64,000 bases of DNA from contig NZ_CP040896.1 in the NCBI RefSeq assembly GCF_006337165.1, forward strand, positions 2,170,001 through 2,234,000, in the 5' to 3' direction. Below, in pieces: positions 25,922 through 34,847 of this stretch. Under the pieces are notes generated by a model. That model worked only from the letters and a program-made list of their open reading frames with translations, was not told the DNA's origin and did not search any database. Position 1 is the first letter of the stretch. Each line of letters begins with the position of its first letter. A program made the translations under genes and the position numbers. This DNA is from Hymenobacter jejuensis. GTDB taxonomy: Bacteria > Bacteroidota > Bacteroidia > Cytophagales > Hymenobacteraceae.

Positions 25922-27238
25922 TTACCAAGAGCCGCTGTTGTCGCTATTGTCGTCGAAGCCACCGCCTCCTGTGTCATCCGAAGACAGGTCATCGTAGGAA
26001 GAGTTGTCGTCTGAGGAGAAATAATCCGCGTTGCCGTCGGTGCCGGCGTCATCCGAGGAGAAGTAATCGGGCGGCGTGTTGTCGACTGCGTCGTTGCCTT
26101 CGAGGGCCGGAAAGCCGCCCGACGAAGTACCGCCGACGTTGGCCGAATTAGGATCGAGCGAGTGCGGGGTGTCGTTGCCGAGCCCTGCGCCTGCTAGGCT
26201 GCTGCCTGAGGTGTCGTGGCCCGAGGCCATGCGGTTGCCGAGGTAAGCACCAGCCGCCGCGGCTGCACCGGTGGCCAACATCCCGCCGATGCCGCTGCCA
26301 CCGCCTCCGCCCATGCCCGAGCGATTGGAGTAGAAATCAGGCGCTTGCCCTTGCGGACCTACCGGACCGCGGTTGTAATTCCCATTGCCAGGATTGCCGC
26401 CCGCTGGGCTGTTGGGCCGGTTTGAGTAAAAGTCGGGGGCGTTGCCCGGCGCTCCAGCAGCGGGCGTCCGGCGGCGGAACATCCGCACCAAAAACCAGAT
26501 TACGCCACCCACCGCAAGCGCCCCGATCACAAGCGTGCCCATGCCGGGCCCGGAAGGTGCGGGCTCGGGCGTGGTCGCAGCGGAAGGCGAAAACGGTGCC
26601 GAAGCCGGCTCCGTAGCCGCGGCCGAAGTGTTTAAGTCGTTGGTATTCAGGTCGGAAGCCGCTGATCCAGCTGCGGGGCTCGTGGCTGTGGCCGGAGAAG
26701 TTGTAGGCTGCGGCTGATTTTTGCGCGGATCCGAGTCGGGGTTGGCGGCCAGCATCAGGGAGTTCAGCCCCGTGCGTAAGCCAGAAAAATAACGGCCTTG
26801 CTTGAAGCTAGGCGTCATGTCTTGGTTGATGACGCGCGCCGTGAGTTCGGGCGTGATCTGCGCCCGCAGCCCCGAGCCGGCCTGAATCGTGACTTTGTGC
26901 TCTTGTCCTGCCAGCAACAGCACAATGCCGTTGTTTTTGTCGCGCTGCCCAATACCCCACGACTCGCCCAAGGCCCGGCCGTAGTCGGCTACGTCGCGTC
27001 CGCCCAGCGTGGGCACCGTCACGACTACAATCTGGGTGCCGGTGTTGTCGGCGTAGCGGCGCAGGCCGCTTTCCAGCTTCTTGGCGTCCGCCGGGCTCAG
27101 CAGAGAAGCTTGGTCGTTCACAAAGCGGAAGGGCGAGGGGCGCGGCGGCAGGCCTTCGGCGGAGCCCTGCGCTCCTGCGGTCGGCGCACCTAAGCCGGCC
27201 GACACCAAAAACAGTATGAGAAACAAAAAGCGATGCAT
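25922..27238 (-). CDS. TPM-domain protein with low-complexity tail
   Basis: Exported 438-residue membrane protein. A signal peptide precedes a TPM domain of about 150 residues: VNDQASLLSPADAKKLESGLRRYADNTGTQIVVVTVPTLGGRDVADYGRALGESWGIGQRDKNNGIVLLLAGQEHKVTIQAGSGL, with the conserved D-R-[EN]-N region in GQRDKNNG. A membrane helix follows around GTLVIGALAVGGVIWFLV. Then come Gly/Asn/Pro-rich repeats with two copies of a DFYSNR motif and a long Asp/Ser-rich acidic tail. TPM proteins (YgcG, Psb32) assist membrane-protein or photosystem repair, and the domain is proposed to have phosphatase activity. The tail may be a calcium- or interaction-dependent linker. Confidence 0.85.
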   Translation of the reverse strand: MHRFLFLILFLVSAGLGAPTAGAQGSAEGLPPRPSPFRFVNDQASLLSPADAKKLESGLRRYADNTGTQIVVVTVPTLGGRDVADYGRALGESWGIGQRDKNNGIVLLLAGQEHKVTIQAGSGLRAQITPELTARVINQDMTPSFKQGRYFSGLRTGLNSLMLAANPDSDPRKNQPQPTTSPATATSPAAGSAASDLNTNDLNTSAAATEPASAPFSPSAATTPEPAPSGPGMGTLVIGALAVGGVIWFLVRMFRRRTPAAGAPGNAPDFYSNRPNSPAGGNPGNGNYNRGPVGPQGQAPDFYSNRSGMGGGGGSGIGGMLATGAAAAAGAYLGNRMASGHDTSGSSLAGAGLGNDTPHSLDPNSANVGGTSSGGFPALEGNDAVDNTPPDYFSSDDAGTDGNADYFSSDDNSSYDDLSSDDTGGGGFDDNSDNSGSW

Positions 27239-27943
27239 GGCGCAGAAAATGAAGTGAGAGGTAAAACCAGTTTCGCCTCCCTTCTACGGGGCTCTCCGTC
27301 AAGTGGCTACGCGTTGACGGTCAATGAGCTGCAACAGCCGCGCCTTCGCCTCCGACCGTGGTGAGTGCATGTTAAAATTCGTCCGTGGTTTCTGCTGCGT
27401 CACTTCAAACAAGCAGCACCATTGTAAAGAAGGCTCTGCATGATTTAATTCATTGATATTCAATAAGTTGAAATTAAAGATGCGTCTTGATAAGTCAGGT
27501 GGCTAATAGCATTTACAGTGTTCTTTATAACTATTCGGGGTATCACTGGAATTTTTTGAATATTTTTTGCAGCTTAATCCATCCGACAGCACTACTCCAA
27601 ACGTAAGTAGGGCTCCGTGAGCAGAGTCTAGAACGCGGGTGCCGCGGCATTATAGGTAGGCAGCAGATTGCTGCCATATTAGGTAGTAAGAGACTAGGGA
27701 ACAGAAGATTACAGTGCTTCTGGGGATGGTAGTGAAGCAAGAAAAGTAGTTGATACGGGTTACACGTTGCTTACCAGATGGTTGGCTTTTTACAAGCGAT
27801 CGCTCGTTGCCACAGCTATCATTCGCGCTCGCCCTGACGCGAACGCTTGCTGCCCTGCCATGCCCGGTGCAAAGCATGGCTCAGCCAGGATAGACCTTAT
27901 TGGGTCGCTAGTTATTTCATAAAATATTGTAAATAAACCATTT
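27239..27943. other. Large intergenic region
   Basis: About 700 bases between the TPM and CHRD genes, the longest gene-free stretch outside the element. It is AT-rich in the middle, with a TTGAT..ATCAA-like motif near 27472. I see no convincing ORF, terminator or structured RNA; it may contain decayed sequence or the CHRD promoter. Confidence 0.4.
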
Positions 27944-28405
27944 ATGTTTAAAAAACTAACTGTTGCAATCCTGCTGACCACTACGGCGCTGGCCTTTACT
28001 GCCTGCGACGATCTGCTGGAGCAACTGCACATCAAGCCAACGACGCCGGCGCCTAGCACCAAAGTAGTGCTGACGGCCACCCTCAATGCCTCCCAAGAAG
28101 TACCCCCAACGGCTTCCACCGCCACGGGTACCTTTGATGGCGTGTACGATAAAGCTACCCACGTCCTGACGTATACCGTTACGTACCAAGGGCTTACGCC
28201 CGTGGCGGGCCACTTGCACCGGGGCGCTCCGGGCACCAACGGACCGGTAGTGTATCCTTTCTCCAGCCTGACTTCGCCCGTTACAGGCACGGCGACCTTC
28301 ACGCAGGCTGACGAAGATTTGTTGTTGGGCGGCGCGTTCTACGCGAACTTCCACTCGACGCAGTATCCGGGCGGCGAGATCCGCGGCAACATTGTGAAAA
28401 AGTAG
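27944..28405 (+). CDS. CHRD-domain lipoprotein
   Basis: A 153-residue lipoprotein with lipobox AFTAC. The CHRD domain is clear: LNASQEVPPTASTATGTFDGVYDKATHVLTYTVTYQGLTP, GHLHRGAPGTNGPVVYPF, and YANFHSTQYPGGEIRGN. The domain has His and Asp that can bind metal and is known in chordin and in many bacterial surface proteins without a proven role. An ATG at 27944 starts the signal peptide. Followed by a terminator-like hairpin. Confidence 0.92.
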   Translation: MFKKLTVAILLTTTALAFTACDDLLEQLHIKPTTPAPSTKVVLTATLNASQEVPPTASTATGTFDGVYDKATHVLTYTVTYQGLTPVAGHLHRGAPGTNGPVVYPFSSLTSPVTGTATFTQADEDLLLGGAFYANFHSTQYPGGEIRGNIVKK

Positions 28406-28422
28406 CGCATACCCATTCACCG

Positions 28423-28487
28423 AAAACCGGGTCGGGCTTGGAAAGTGCTCTGTACAAAGAGCTGTTTTCTGTGCCCGATCCGGTTTT
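28423..28487 (+). terminator. Hairpin after the CHRD gene
   Basis: AAAACCGGG and TCGGGC arms pair with GCCCGA and CCGGTTTT across a loop of about 30 bases containing GAGCT. A T-containing segment follows. Confidence 0.6.
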
Positions 28488-28610
28488 GATTTCGTTTCTG
28501 GTGAACGGAGAAGGCCAGCGGCGCCGATGTGCCGACGGCTCGTCGCCGGCAGTGTTTGATCCGATGTGAATATATTTGCCTGATACTATGCCAGTTACTG
28601 GCTCCAGCTA

Positions 28611-29024
28611 ATGCTACTTAAGCTATTGTTTACCTCCGCGGTCCTTGAGGCGCATTACGACGAAGACACTGCGTGGCTGTATTTGGATTGGAAAGGCCGT
28701 CAGGATTTGGCGCAGGTGCAGGCTGTGGGTTCGCGGATATTGGCCGTCATTGAGCAAACCGGTGTGCGCAAAGTGCTCAACGACAACACCCACATTACGC
28801 ATACCAGCTGGGAGCTGGTCGAATGGGTTTCCAAGGAGTATTTGCCGCAGGTGGGTCGCGCCGGCATCGAGTATGTGGCGTGGGTGCAAAGCCCGTTGCT
28901 GGCCAGCCGCAGCAACATCGACCGCATGGCTCGCTCCGTCGAGCAGAAGCCGCTGGTGGCCATTTTTGGCGATGTGGCTTCGGCCTACACGTGGCTGAGC
29001 AGCGTTACCGTACCGGTCGGTTGA
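28611..29024 (+). CDS. STAS/SpoIIAA-like small protein (paralog 2 of 3)
   Basis: A 137-residue soluble protein. N-terminal strands (LEAHYDEDTAWLYLDWKG), a helix, KVLNDNTHITHTSW, then ELVEWVSKEYLPQVG and a final strand-helix (PLVAIFGDVASAYTWL). The plan matches the genes at 13519 and 30359. The fold looks like a STAS or SEC14-like domain; there is no obvious phosphorylatable serine at the anti-sigma-antagonist position. A TATATTTG -7-type box lies at 28571-28578, about 35 bases before the ATG. Function unknown. Confidence 0.7.
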   Translation: MLLKLLFTSAVLEAHYDEDTAWLYLDWKGRQDLAQVQAVGSRILAVIEQTGVRKVLNDNTHITHTSWELVEWVSKEYLPQVGRAGIEYVAWVQSPLLASRSNIDRMARSVEQKPLVAIFGDVASAYTWLSSVTVPVG

Positions 29025-29058
29025 TCTTGTAGGCGCTTACGGCAGCCCAAACAAGGCG

Positions 29059-29616
29059 TCAGGAGGCGGGCGCTTTCGGTTCTAGGCGCACCCGGATGTA
29101 CTGCTGCAGCCACATCGGGTACAGGTTGTAGCCTACATTCAGGAGGGTCAGCAACAGCGCCCACCGCCAATAGCCCTGCGCGACGGCATAAAAGCTGGTC
29201 AGCAAGAAAAACACAAACAGCACCAAGTGAAACCGCTCCTGGTGGTAGGTCGTGCGCACCAGCGCGGCCACCGCTGAGCGTGCCCGCAGGCGCCGGTACT
29301 GCGGGTATGTGCGCCGAATCAGCCAGTTGACCAAGCCGCCGTGCTGGGTAAAGCGGTTGATAGCCACTACTCCTAACTTGCGGTAAATTAAGGGGTTACG
29401 GCTGATTTGCAAATGCTTGAACCGTGAAGCCGGAAGCGCATATAACAGCAAGCTGACGAACAATAGCCCGTACAGCCACCGGCGCTCGATGTGTTGGTAG
29501 CAGAAGATGCTGAGAGGCGTCAGGCTCAGTGCTGACCAGAAGACGTTGGGCACGGCATTGTACCAGGCCAGCAAAGCCGAGGAGGGAGCAGCGGGTCGGT
29601 TTCCGGTCGAGGGCAT
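29059..29616 (-). CDS. Membrane protein resembling CrtO-type acyltransferases
   Basis: A 185-residue integral membrane protein with about four hydrophobic segments, for example WLYGLLFVSLLLYALP and LVLFVFFLLTSFYAVA. The C-terminal sequence NVGYNLYPMWLQQYIRVRLEP matches the N-x-YP-x-x-x-QR-Y-x-R-x-R pattern of glycosyl-4,4'-diaponeurosporenoate acyltransferase CrtO. That enzyme acylates the terminal sugar of carotenoid glycosides in pigmented bacteria. Hymenobacter-like organisms are pigmented, but no carotenoid cluster is adjacent, so this is moderate. Confidence 0.5.
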   Translation of the reverse strand: MPSTGNRPAAPSSALLAWYNAVPNVFWSALSLTPLSIFCYQHIERRWLYGLLFVSLLLYALPASRFKHLQISRNPLIYRKLGVVAINRFTQHGGLVNWLIRRTYPQYRRLRARSAVAALVRTTYHQERFHLVLFVFFLLTSFYAVAQGYWRWALLLTLLNVGYNLYPMWLQQYIRVRLEPKAPAS

Positions 29617-29882
29617 GGACAGGGAAAGGGAGGACTGCGATAGCCCTCTCGTTTAAAGTACAAAAAGCCAGGGGCTTGTGTGATGCTTAGTGAGTAAATT
29701 TACTTGTATGTGTCTGATTATAAGATAGTTGTAAGTATATATAGTAATTGCAAAGTCAATTCTAAACAGAATAATTGCTTTCACGGTTATAGGGCCGCAT
29801 TTCCGAACAGCAGCAGTAGCAAATCCGCAGCCTCTTGCTGTATCTTGCGAGTCTGAACCGACCTGATTACCCTCTTGCAGCT

Positions 29883-30284
29883 ATGGACAAACACCTCGAC
29901 GTTCTGAATACCTATTACCGTCTTGTTGAAGCCTTTAACAGTGACCCCACTGCCTATCGGGAGGTGCTGCATCCGGAGGTCGAGCAGATCGAATACCCTA
30001 ATCTGATTCACAAAACCATTCAGCACCGCTCGTTTGACGACATCCTCGACAACCTCCGGGCCGGGCGGGAGCTGTTGCGCGATCCCGAATTCATTGTGCA
30101 CAGCACACACGTCGTCGCCGACGGTACGATTATCGTGGAGGGGCGTTGGCAAGGCACCGTCACCACCGACATTCACGGGTGGGTTCGGGGGCAGGTCATG
30201 TCGTCGGAGCTGTGCCTGGTTTTTGAGTTCAAGGACGGCAAGATTTACCGGCAGCGTCGCTACCCCTGCTACAACCAAGTATAG
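29883..30284 (+). CDS. NTF2/SnoaL-like protein (paralog 2 of 2)
   Basis: A 133-residue NTF2-like protein starting at the ATG at 29883 (the frame extends to 29835 with a poor start). LHPEVEQIEYPNLIHKTIQHRSFDDILDNLRAGRELL and LCLVFEFKDGKIYRQRRYP are close to the gene at 21371, so the two are paralogs from duplication. It may be co-transcribed with the STAS-like gene 75 bases downstream. No catalytic residues are assigned. Confidence 0.82.
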   Translation: MDKHLDVLNTYYRLVEAFNSDPTAYREVLHPEVEQIEYPNLIHKTIQHRSFDDILDNLRAGRELLRDPEFIVHSTHVVADGTIIVEGRWQGTVTTDIHGWVRGQVMSSELCLVFEFKDGKIYRQRRYPCYNQV

Positions 30285-30358
30285 CAACGCAGCAGAGGGT
30301 GGCGTTGCAGTGCCTTCCTCCTAAATAGGGCCGAATAGAAACAGCATTTAGGTGCTGC

Positions 30359-30796
30359 ATGAAGCAAACAACAGCGCTTACCCTTTATTTTGAAAACTCT
30401 GCGGGGCAGCTATTGGAGCATCCTGCGGGGTTTTTGCGCGCCACGTGGTCGGAGCGGCCGCGCCAACTCGCCGACACGCGGGCGCTGTTCACGCATATGC
30501 TCCGGGCCTTGCTCCAGCGCGGCTGGAGCCGCATTCTGATTGATCAGAGGGTAATGCTGCCTTTCTCAAGCGAAGAACAAACCTGGATCGCGCAGGAATG
30601 GCTGCCGCGGGCAGTGCAGGAAGGCGGTTACCGCGCCGGGGCCGTGGTCGTGTCCGCCGACGTTATGACGCGCCTCGCCACGGCCTTCGTCACGACGCAA
30701 ATCCAGAACCGGGCGCTGGTGTATCGCTCCTTCGAAACCGAAGCCGAAGCAACGGAGTGGCTTCTCCAACAGCCCGCTTCTCCGCGAGGCGAATAA
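30359..30796 (+). CDS. STAS/SpoIIAA-like small protein (paralog 3 of 3)
   Basis: 145 residues with the plan of the other two STAS-like genes: TLYFENSAGQLLEHPAGFLRATW, then RILIDQRVMLPFSSEEQTWIAQEWLPRAVQ and an ending helix (EAEATEWLLQQ). It follows the NTF2-like gene and may share its transcript. Downstream is a small TTTGAC-A-GTCAAA palindrome (about 30810-30825). No function can be assigned. Confidence 0.7.
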   Translation: MKQTTALTLYFENSAGQLLEHPAGFLRATWSERPRQLADTRALFTHMLRALLQRGWSRILIDQRVMLPFSSEEQTWIAQEWLPRAVQEGGYRAGAVVVSADVMTRLATAFVTTQIQNRALVYRSFETEAEATEWLLQQPASPRGE

Positions 30797-30853
30797 GTGT
30801 TTTTGTATCCATTTGACAGTCAAATAGATATGAAGGGATGTCCTTCTGGCTTC

Positions 30854-31537
30854 TTAGCGGGCTTTCGCTTCGTAGCGCAGCCACAGAATCCCCTCAGAGC
30901 GCTGCTCGACGCTGAGTAGCGCAAACGGCTGAGCGGGTCCTGGCGACGAGCCTTGCTCGAAAAGGGTAGGGGAAGTTGCGGCGCCATCTACTACGGGGTA
31001 ATGCAGCAGGCTCAGTTCTTCGACTAATCCGGCCCGGAGCAGGGAGCCATTCAGGTGGCCGCCGCCTTCCAGCAGCAGCGTCCGAATGGGGAATAAGTCG
31101 CCCAGCTTGTCTAGCACCAAGGCAAAATCCAGCGCTGCAGCTCCGCCGAACAAGTAAGACACGCCTTTCTCCCGCAAGTAAGCCAGGTACTCGTCGCTCA
31201 CTTGCTCGGTAAGCACGGCAATGATGTGGTCCTCATCAATAAAGGCCGACTCCCAGCCCAGCTTGCCGTGGGCATCTACGGCCACGGCAAATGACTCGGC
31301 GTGGTGCTCGGCCACGAAATCGGCGCGGTCGAGGGGCGTGCCGACGGGCTTTAGGTCAGGCTCTAGGCCTTTGGTGAAGTCCTTTTCCATGGTCACGCGC
31401 CCGCACATCCAGGCTTCGGCTTTGAAGGTTGCGGCCGTGGTTTCGTATTCCTTGGTGTTGGGCGCGTCGCCCCAGCGTTTGGTGATGATGCGCCCGTCTA
31501 GGGAGCTCATCATATGGCAGATTACTCGGGGTTTCAT
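30854..31537 (-). CDS. RibD C-terminal/dihydrofolate-reductase-family protein
   Basis: 227 residues from the ATG at 31537. The opening PRVICHMMSSLDGRIIT is the RibD_C/DHFR signature SxDG. A NADPH-type segment and VSYLFGGAAALDFALVLDKLGDLFPIRTLLLEGGGHLNGSLLRAGLVEELSLLHYPV (GGGHLNGSLL) follow, matching the LLxEGGxxLNxxLL motif of the family. These are reductases of riboflavin-pathway-like or other pyrimidine substrates; the exact substrate is open. Two upstream in-frame possibilities exist but add a poor leader. It is convergent with the STAS-like gene. Confidence 0.88.
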   Translation of the reverse strand: MKPRVICHMMSSLDGRIITKRWGDAPNTKEYETTAATFKAEAWMCGRVTMEKDFTKGLEPDLKPVGTPLDRADFVAEHHAESFAVAVDAHGKLGWESAFIDEDHIIAVLTEQVSDEYLAYLREKGVSYLFGGAAALDFALVLDKLGDLFPIRTLLLEGGGHLNGSLLRAGLVEELSLLHYPVVDGAATSPTLFEQGSSPGPAQPFALLSVEQRSEGILWLRYEAKAR

Positions 31538-31761
31538 AGGAAGAGATCGGGTGAGGTTAGCAGCGCGATATCCGCACCGAGTACCTATACGACTGTAGGG
31601 CGTAGCTCGGCCCCAGATTTTAGGAAGAACGGAAGGGCAGAGCCACAGCAGCTTCTGCAACTAGGATATTTCCTCTATTTTGGCGCCATATTTGCCTCTG
31701 TCATTGCACTGAAATAGGTTCGCTGGTTTTGATGCTTGCATTTTCTTCCCAACTCTCCCAT

Positions 31762-32043
31762 ATGATGCTTAAATCTTTTCTCGCGGCGGCTAGCCTCACG
31801 GTGGCTGCTTTAGCGCTGAGCCCCACCTCGGCGCACGCTCAGGTCACCATCAACATTGGCCGGCCCGCTCCACAGTACGTGGTAGTGCGCGAAGCCCATC
31901 CCGTGAAGAAATACAAATACAAGGCGCCTAAGCATGGGTACTACCGCCCCGCTGGCCCGGTGATGCTCTTGCCGGCCCGCCCCGTGTACTATGCTCCCTC
32001 CGGACATGGACATGGCCACGGTAAAGGAAAAGGGCGCCACTAA
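31762..32043 (+). CDS. Small exported His/Lys/Gly-rich protein
   Basis: A 93-residue protein with signal peptide (cut near AHAQ). The mature chain is short: TINIGRPAPQYVVVREAHPVKKYKYKAPKHGYYRPAGPVMLLPARPVYYAPS, then a GHGHGHGKGKGRH tail. The tail could bind metal ions. No family is recognised. It ends 20 bases before a strong terminator. The next ATG, at 31765, is also possible. Confidence 0.6.
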   Translation: MMLKSFLAAASLTVAALALSPTSAHAQVTINIGRPAPQYVVVREAHPVKKYKYKAPKHGYYRPAGPVMLLPARPVYYAPSGHGHGHGKGKGRH

Positions 32044-32061
32044 GTAGCAGCTGTTTCAAGC

Positions 32062-32100
32062 ACAAAAAAGGCTTCCACGGGTTGTGGAAGCCTTTTTTGT
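32062..32100. terminator. Terminator of the His-rich protein gene
   Basis: ACAAAAAAGGCTTCCAC pairs with its complement across GGGTT. It is bidirectional and lies between convergent genes. Confidence 0.85.
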
Positions 32101-32127
32101 GTGGTTGCGAGTGGCCTAGCGGGCCGG

Positions 32128-32727
32128 CTATTGTACCGGCCTCACAGGTACATTGGTGAAGGTGCCCGTAACCGTAATGTCGCAGCGGCGCTTGGGGAAG
32201 GTGCTGTAGGCCACGTGGGGGTCACTGGCGCCGGTTAGGGTGGCGGTGTAGGTGCCGCTCAGCAGCTGCCGCTTGGCATCGTAGCTACTGATGGTGAAGC
32301 TGCCCGTTACGTGCTGCATGCTGCTGGGGTAGATGACGGTGCCGCCGCCCAGGCTTTCGGGCAGGTCGTAGTAGTAGCTCACGTCCGCATCAAGGGTACG
32401 GTCGCGGAGGGTTTTGAGGGTGTAGGTGCCGGTGAGCGTGGCAGAAAGTTTCGTGCGGTCCAGCTCGAAGCCGATGCCCTCGGTGTTGGTGGTCGGCTCT
32501 ACCCCTACGGCTAAGCGCTCAGCAGTCTGCGTGACAAACCCCTTTAGTTGCGGCGCCTGAAAGGTAGTATCCCGGTGCTGGCCGTTGTCCTGATACACAA
32601 TGGAGCGGCTATAGGTAACGGCGGGCTCCGGCAGTGGCTCGGGCGTTTCCTGGTCATCTTTATTACAGCCAGCGGTAAAGGCCAGCGTCAGGCCCAGTAA
32701 TAGCGAGAGAGTAGTGTTCTGCCTCAT
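32128..32727 (-). CDS. Hypothetical lipoprotein
   Basis: A 199-residue lipoprotein with lipobox TAGC and an acidic, proline-rich linker. The rest is beta-rich with Thr and Ser (SATLTGTYTLKTL ... TGSFTISSYDAKRQLLSGTYTATLTGAS). No family recognised; it resembles DUF-type surface proteins of Bacteroidetes that end in a G-T-F-T beta strand. Function unknown. Confidence 0.7.
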   Translation of the reverse strand: MRQNTTLSLLLGLTLAFTAGCNKDDQETPEPLPEPAVTYSRSIVYQDNGQHRDTTFQAPQLKGFVTQTAERLAVGVEPTTNTEGIGFELDRTKLSATLTGTYTLKTLRDRTLDADVSYYYDLPESLGGGTVIYPSSMQHVTGSFTISSYDAKRQLLSGTYTATLTGASDPHVAYSTFPKRRCDITVTGTFTNVPVRPVQ

Positions 32728-32865
32728 AACGGATAGAATAGTGTAAAAAATCTATATAGATAATTGTGCCAAGTGGGTGGGAAGCTGCCTAACGTGGCAC
32801 GGAAATGTTCACTGGCATGGCAGAGGCAAAAGGGCGCCGCGAAGTTAACAGCCGTTTTAAATAAA

Positions 32866-32898
32866 GAAGGCTTCCACAAACCGTGAAAGCCTCCTTCA
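32866..32898 (-). terminator. Terminator of the AT-rich HEPN gene
   Basis: On the minus strand a hairpin of GAAGGAGGCTTTCAC and GTGGAAGCCTTC is followed by a T-rich stretch. It lies about 100 bases past the HEPN stop. Its sequence resembles the chromosomal terminator at 32062-32100 rather than the AT-rich gene. Confidence 0.55.
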
Positions 32899-32996
32899 TA
32901 CTTAAATGCGGTGTAGATGGCCTACAGCCTTCAAAGCTTTTAAACTTTCGCAATGGTTTCAACCGAGGGTTAAACTAAAACTTGTTCAATAAGTGA

Positions 32997-34817
32997 CTAT
33001 ATGAATAAGTCTACTGAGTGAGGCACGTTCATGCTTTTCTCTATGGAGTAATCCTCTAAAGCCAAAGTTTCTAAAATAGAATCTTGGTAAGAGAAAAAAT
33101 CATCCATGCTTATCATGTTTTTAAGCAAAGGTTTTGGTTTGCAGTCTGAGAAAAAATCAACACACTTGCTTAAGACAAATGTTAAGTAATACCTTAGGTT
33201 AATGTATATGTTGTCTATATTATATGAAGTCCTTGCATCATGTACAATCTCATTCCTTATTCTGTACATTCTTGTTAGATGTCTTTCTAAATTTTTTTTA
33301 TGCTTATTAATATATTTTTTCTTTTGGCCTACATCATTAAAAATCATGCTCTTTAAATATCTTCCACGGAATGCAATTAATGGGAATTTATCTTCTAAGC
33401 CTATTATCTGATCGTATGTTTCTTTGGATTTTAAATAGCATAAATCAGTTTCGTTATAGTGGGATATTTGTTTTCTAATTGGGCTTTTGGTAAGCATTTT
33501 GTGAAAACTGTGTAAATTTCTTTTTGTATAACTTACCAAATGAGCATTTACTAAATTTGTCTTTATTCTCCTGAAAGTACTTGAATCTATGTTATAGTTA
33601 GCAAATATGTTTTCAAGACCTATCCAGCAATTGAGAAACTTTTGTTCAGGGCTATTAGATTCATTAGCTAAACGTAGATGTTTTATACATGAATAAAGTT
33701 TGTCTGAAACTTCGTCAATAACACAGGGGTTGTCTTTTATTGCAACAAGTTTGTTTATTAATTCAATGTAATTTTCTGGTTCACTTTGAGATGAATCATT
33801 TCTTGATTGCAACTTGTTTGTGTAAACGTCTTTAGTATTTTTAGTATTTAATACAAGAACTGTGCTGCTAATTGTTTGGCTTTCAGAATATTTAATCAAA
33901 TGAAAGACGTCTAAAATAATTTCAACGTCTTTTCGTGCATTCGATATAGCTTGATATCTATCAAGGGCCAAAGTTTCTATAAGAATGAGTTTCTCTCTCT
34001 CATTAACTTGTAGAAAGCCTAATGCTCTTTCATTATCTATATTGTATTTTGTGATTATTTCGCTCGATTCTGTATAAATATTTTTAATATTTTCTTTTAA
34101 AGCAATGCCTGTATTTGATGATAACTTAAAAACAACTGCAAAAGTTATTTTAGTCTCATAAGAAAAAGTCGTCTTGAATTCATGAAATCTCTTAGTGAAA
34201 TTACTTGGATTTGTCTTCCAAAAATTCGAGTCAAAATATTGTCTTATAAATGCCCTGGAAAATCCATTGTTGATCAGGTCTGATATTAGATAACTGCAGG
34301 TTTTATGTAATACATACTGTGTTTTTACAAACTCATTCTCGTCCTCATATGTTGAGGTAATTATTTCTTGAATTTTATTGATTAAATTTATGTGATAGTG
34401 TTCATTTATTATTAATAAATAATACAAGTTATATTCTATTTTTTGAATTAAATCGTTAATTATTAATTTATCTATTTCTACTGGTTTAGTGTTATCATTA
34501 GACTTTGCTGATTTATTTAAGTCATTTAATTTATTCAAAAGCGAAATGATAAACTTTTTTGATGTCTTTCCATACACTATATAATCATCAGTTTCTAGTA
34601 GTTCTAATACTTCGTTTTTTAGTTCAATAACTGTATCTGCTGTCTTAATTTTCTTGTCCTTCCAATCTTGTAAAACTTGATATAGCTCTGCAAGAATAGA
34701 CTTAGGACTCGCCGATTTAGCTCGATAGCTATCAAGCGTTGCATTGCTACATAGTTCTTGGAAAAATTCAATAAATAATCGTTCAAGGACAAAGTTTTTG
34801 TTGAAATTTATTTGCAT
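32997..34817 (-). CDS. AT-rich HEPN-domain protein, candidate defence gene
   Basis: A 606-residue cytoplasmic protein. Codon use is far more AT-rich than any neighbour, a sign of transfer. The first 370 residues are helical, with Lys, Ile, Asn and Glu dominating, and no known motif. The C-terminal part is HEPN-like: PEQKFLNCWIGLENIFANYN, then RMYRIRNEIVHDA, giving the RX4H motif at residues 521-526 expected of HEPN nucleases. It then continues with NLRYYLTFVLSKCVDFF. That layout matches the ApeA-like HEPN group known from phage-defence islands, in which HEPN proteins cut RNA. Here it has no partner protein gene. It has a candidate divergent small-RNA gene at its 5' end. Family assignment is moderate and the defence role is inferred. 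Confidence 0.65.
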   Translation of the reverse strand: MQINFNKNFVLERLFIEFFQELCSNATLDSYRAKSASPKSILAELYQVLQDWKDKKIKTADTVIELKNEVLELLETDDYIVYGKTSKKFIISLLNKLNDLNKSAKSNDNTKPVEIDKLIINDLIQKIEYNLYYLLIINEHYHINLINKIQEIITSTYEDENEFVKTQYVLHKTCSYLISDLINNGFSRAFIRQYFDSNFWKTNPSNFTKRFHEFKTTFSYETKITFAVVFKLSSNTGIALKENIKNIYTESSEIITKYNIDNERALGFLQVNEREKLILIETLALDRYQAISNARKDVEIILDVFHLIKYSESQTISSTVLVLNTKNTKDVYTNKLQSRNDSSQSEPENYIELINKLVAIKDNPCVIDEVSDKLYSCIKHLRLANESNSPEQKFLNCWIGLENIFANYNIDSSTFRRIKTNLVNAHLVSYTKRNLHSFHKMLTKSPIRKQISHYNETDLCYLKSKETYDQIIGLEDKFPLIAFRGRYLKSMIFNDVGQKKKYINKHKKNLERHLTRMYRIRNEIVHDARTSYNIDNIYINLRYYLTFVLSKCVDFFSDCKPKPLLKNMISMDDFFSYQDSILETLALEDYSIEKSMNVPHSVDLFI

Positions 34818-34841
34818 ATCGAATCTTCGCGTGTACTTTTG
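34811..34841 (+). promoter_or_regulatory. Promoter of a candidate small RNA
   Basis: TTTG at 34811-34814 and TACTTTTG at 34834-34841 are separated by 19 bases, an excellent Bacteroidetes promoter. The rplU promoter has the same TACTTTTG at a 20-base spacing. It points rightward into a region with no ORF, starting right at the HEPN start codon. Confidence 0.7.
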
Positions 34842-34847
34842 CGTTTA

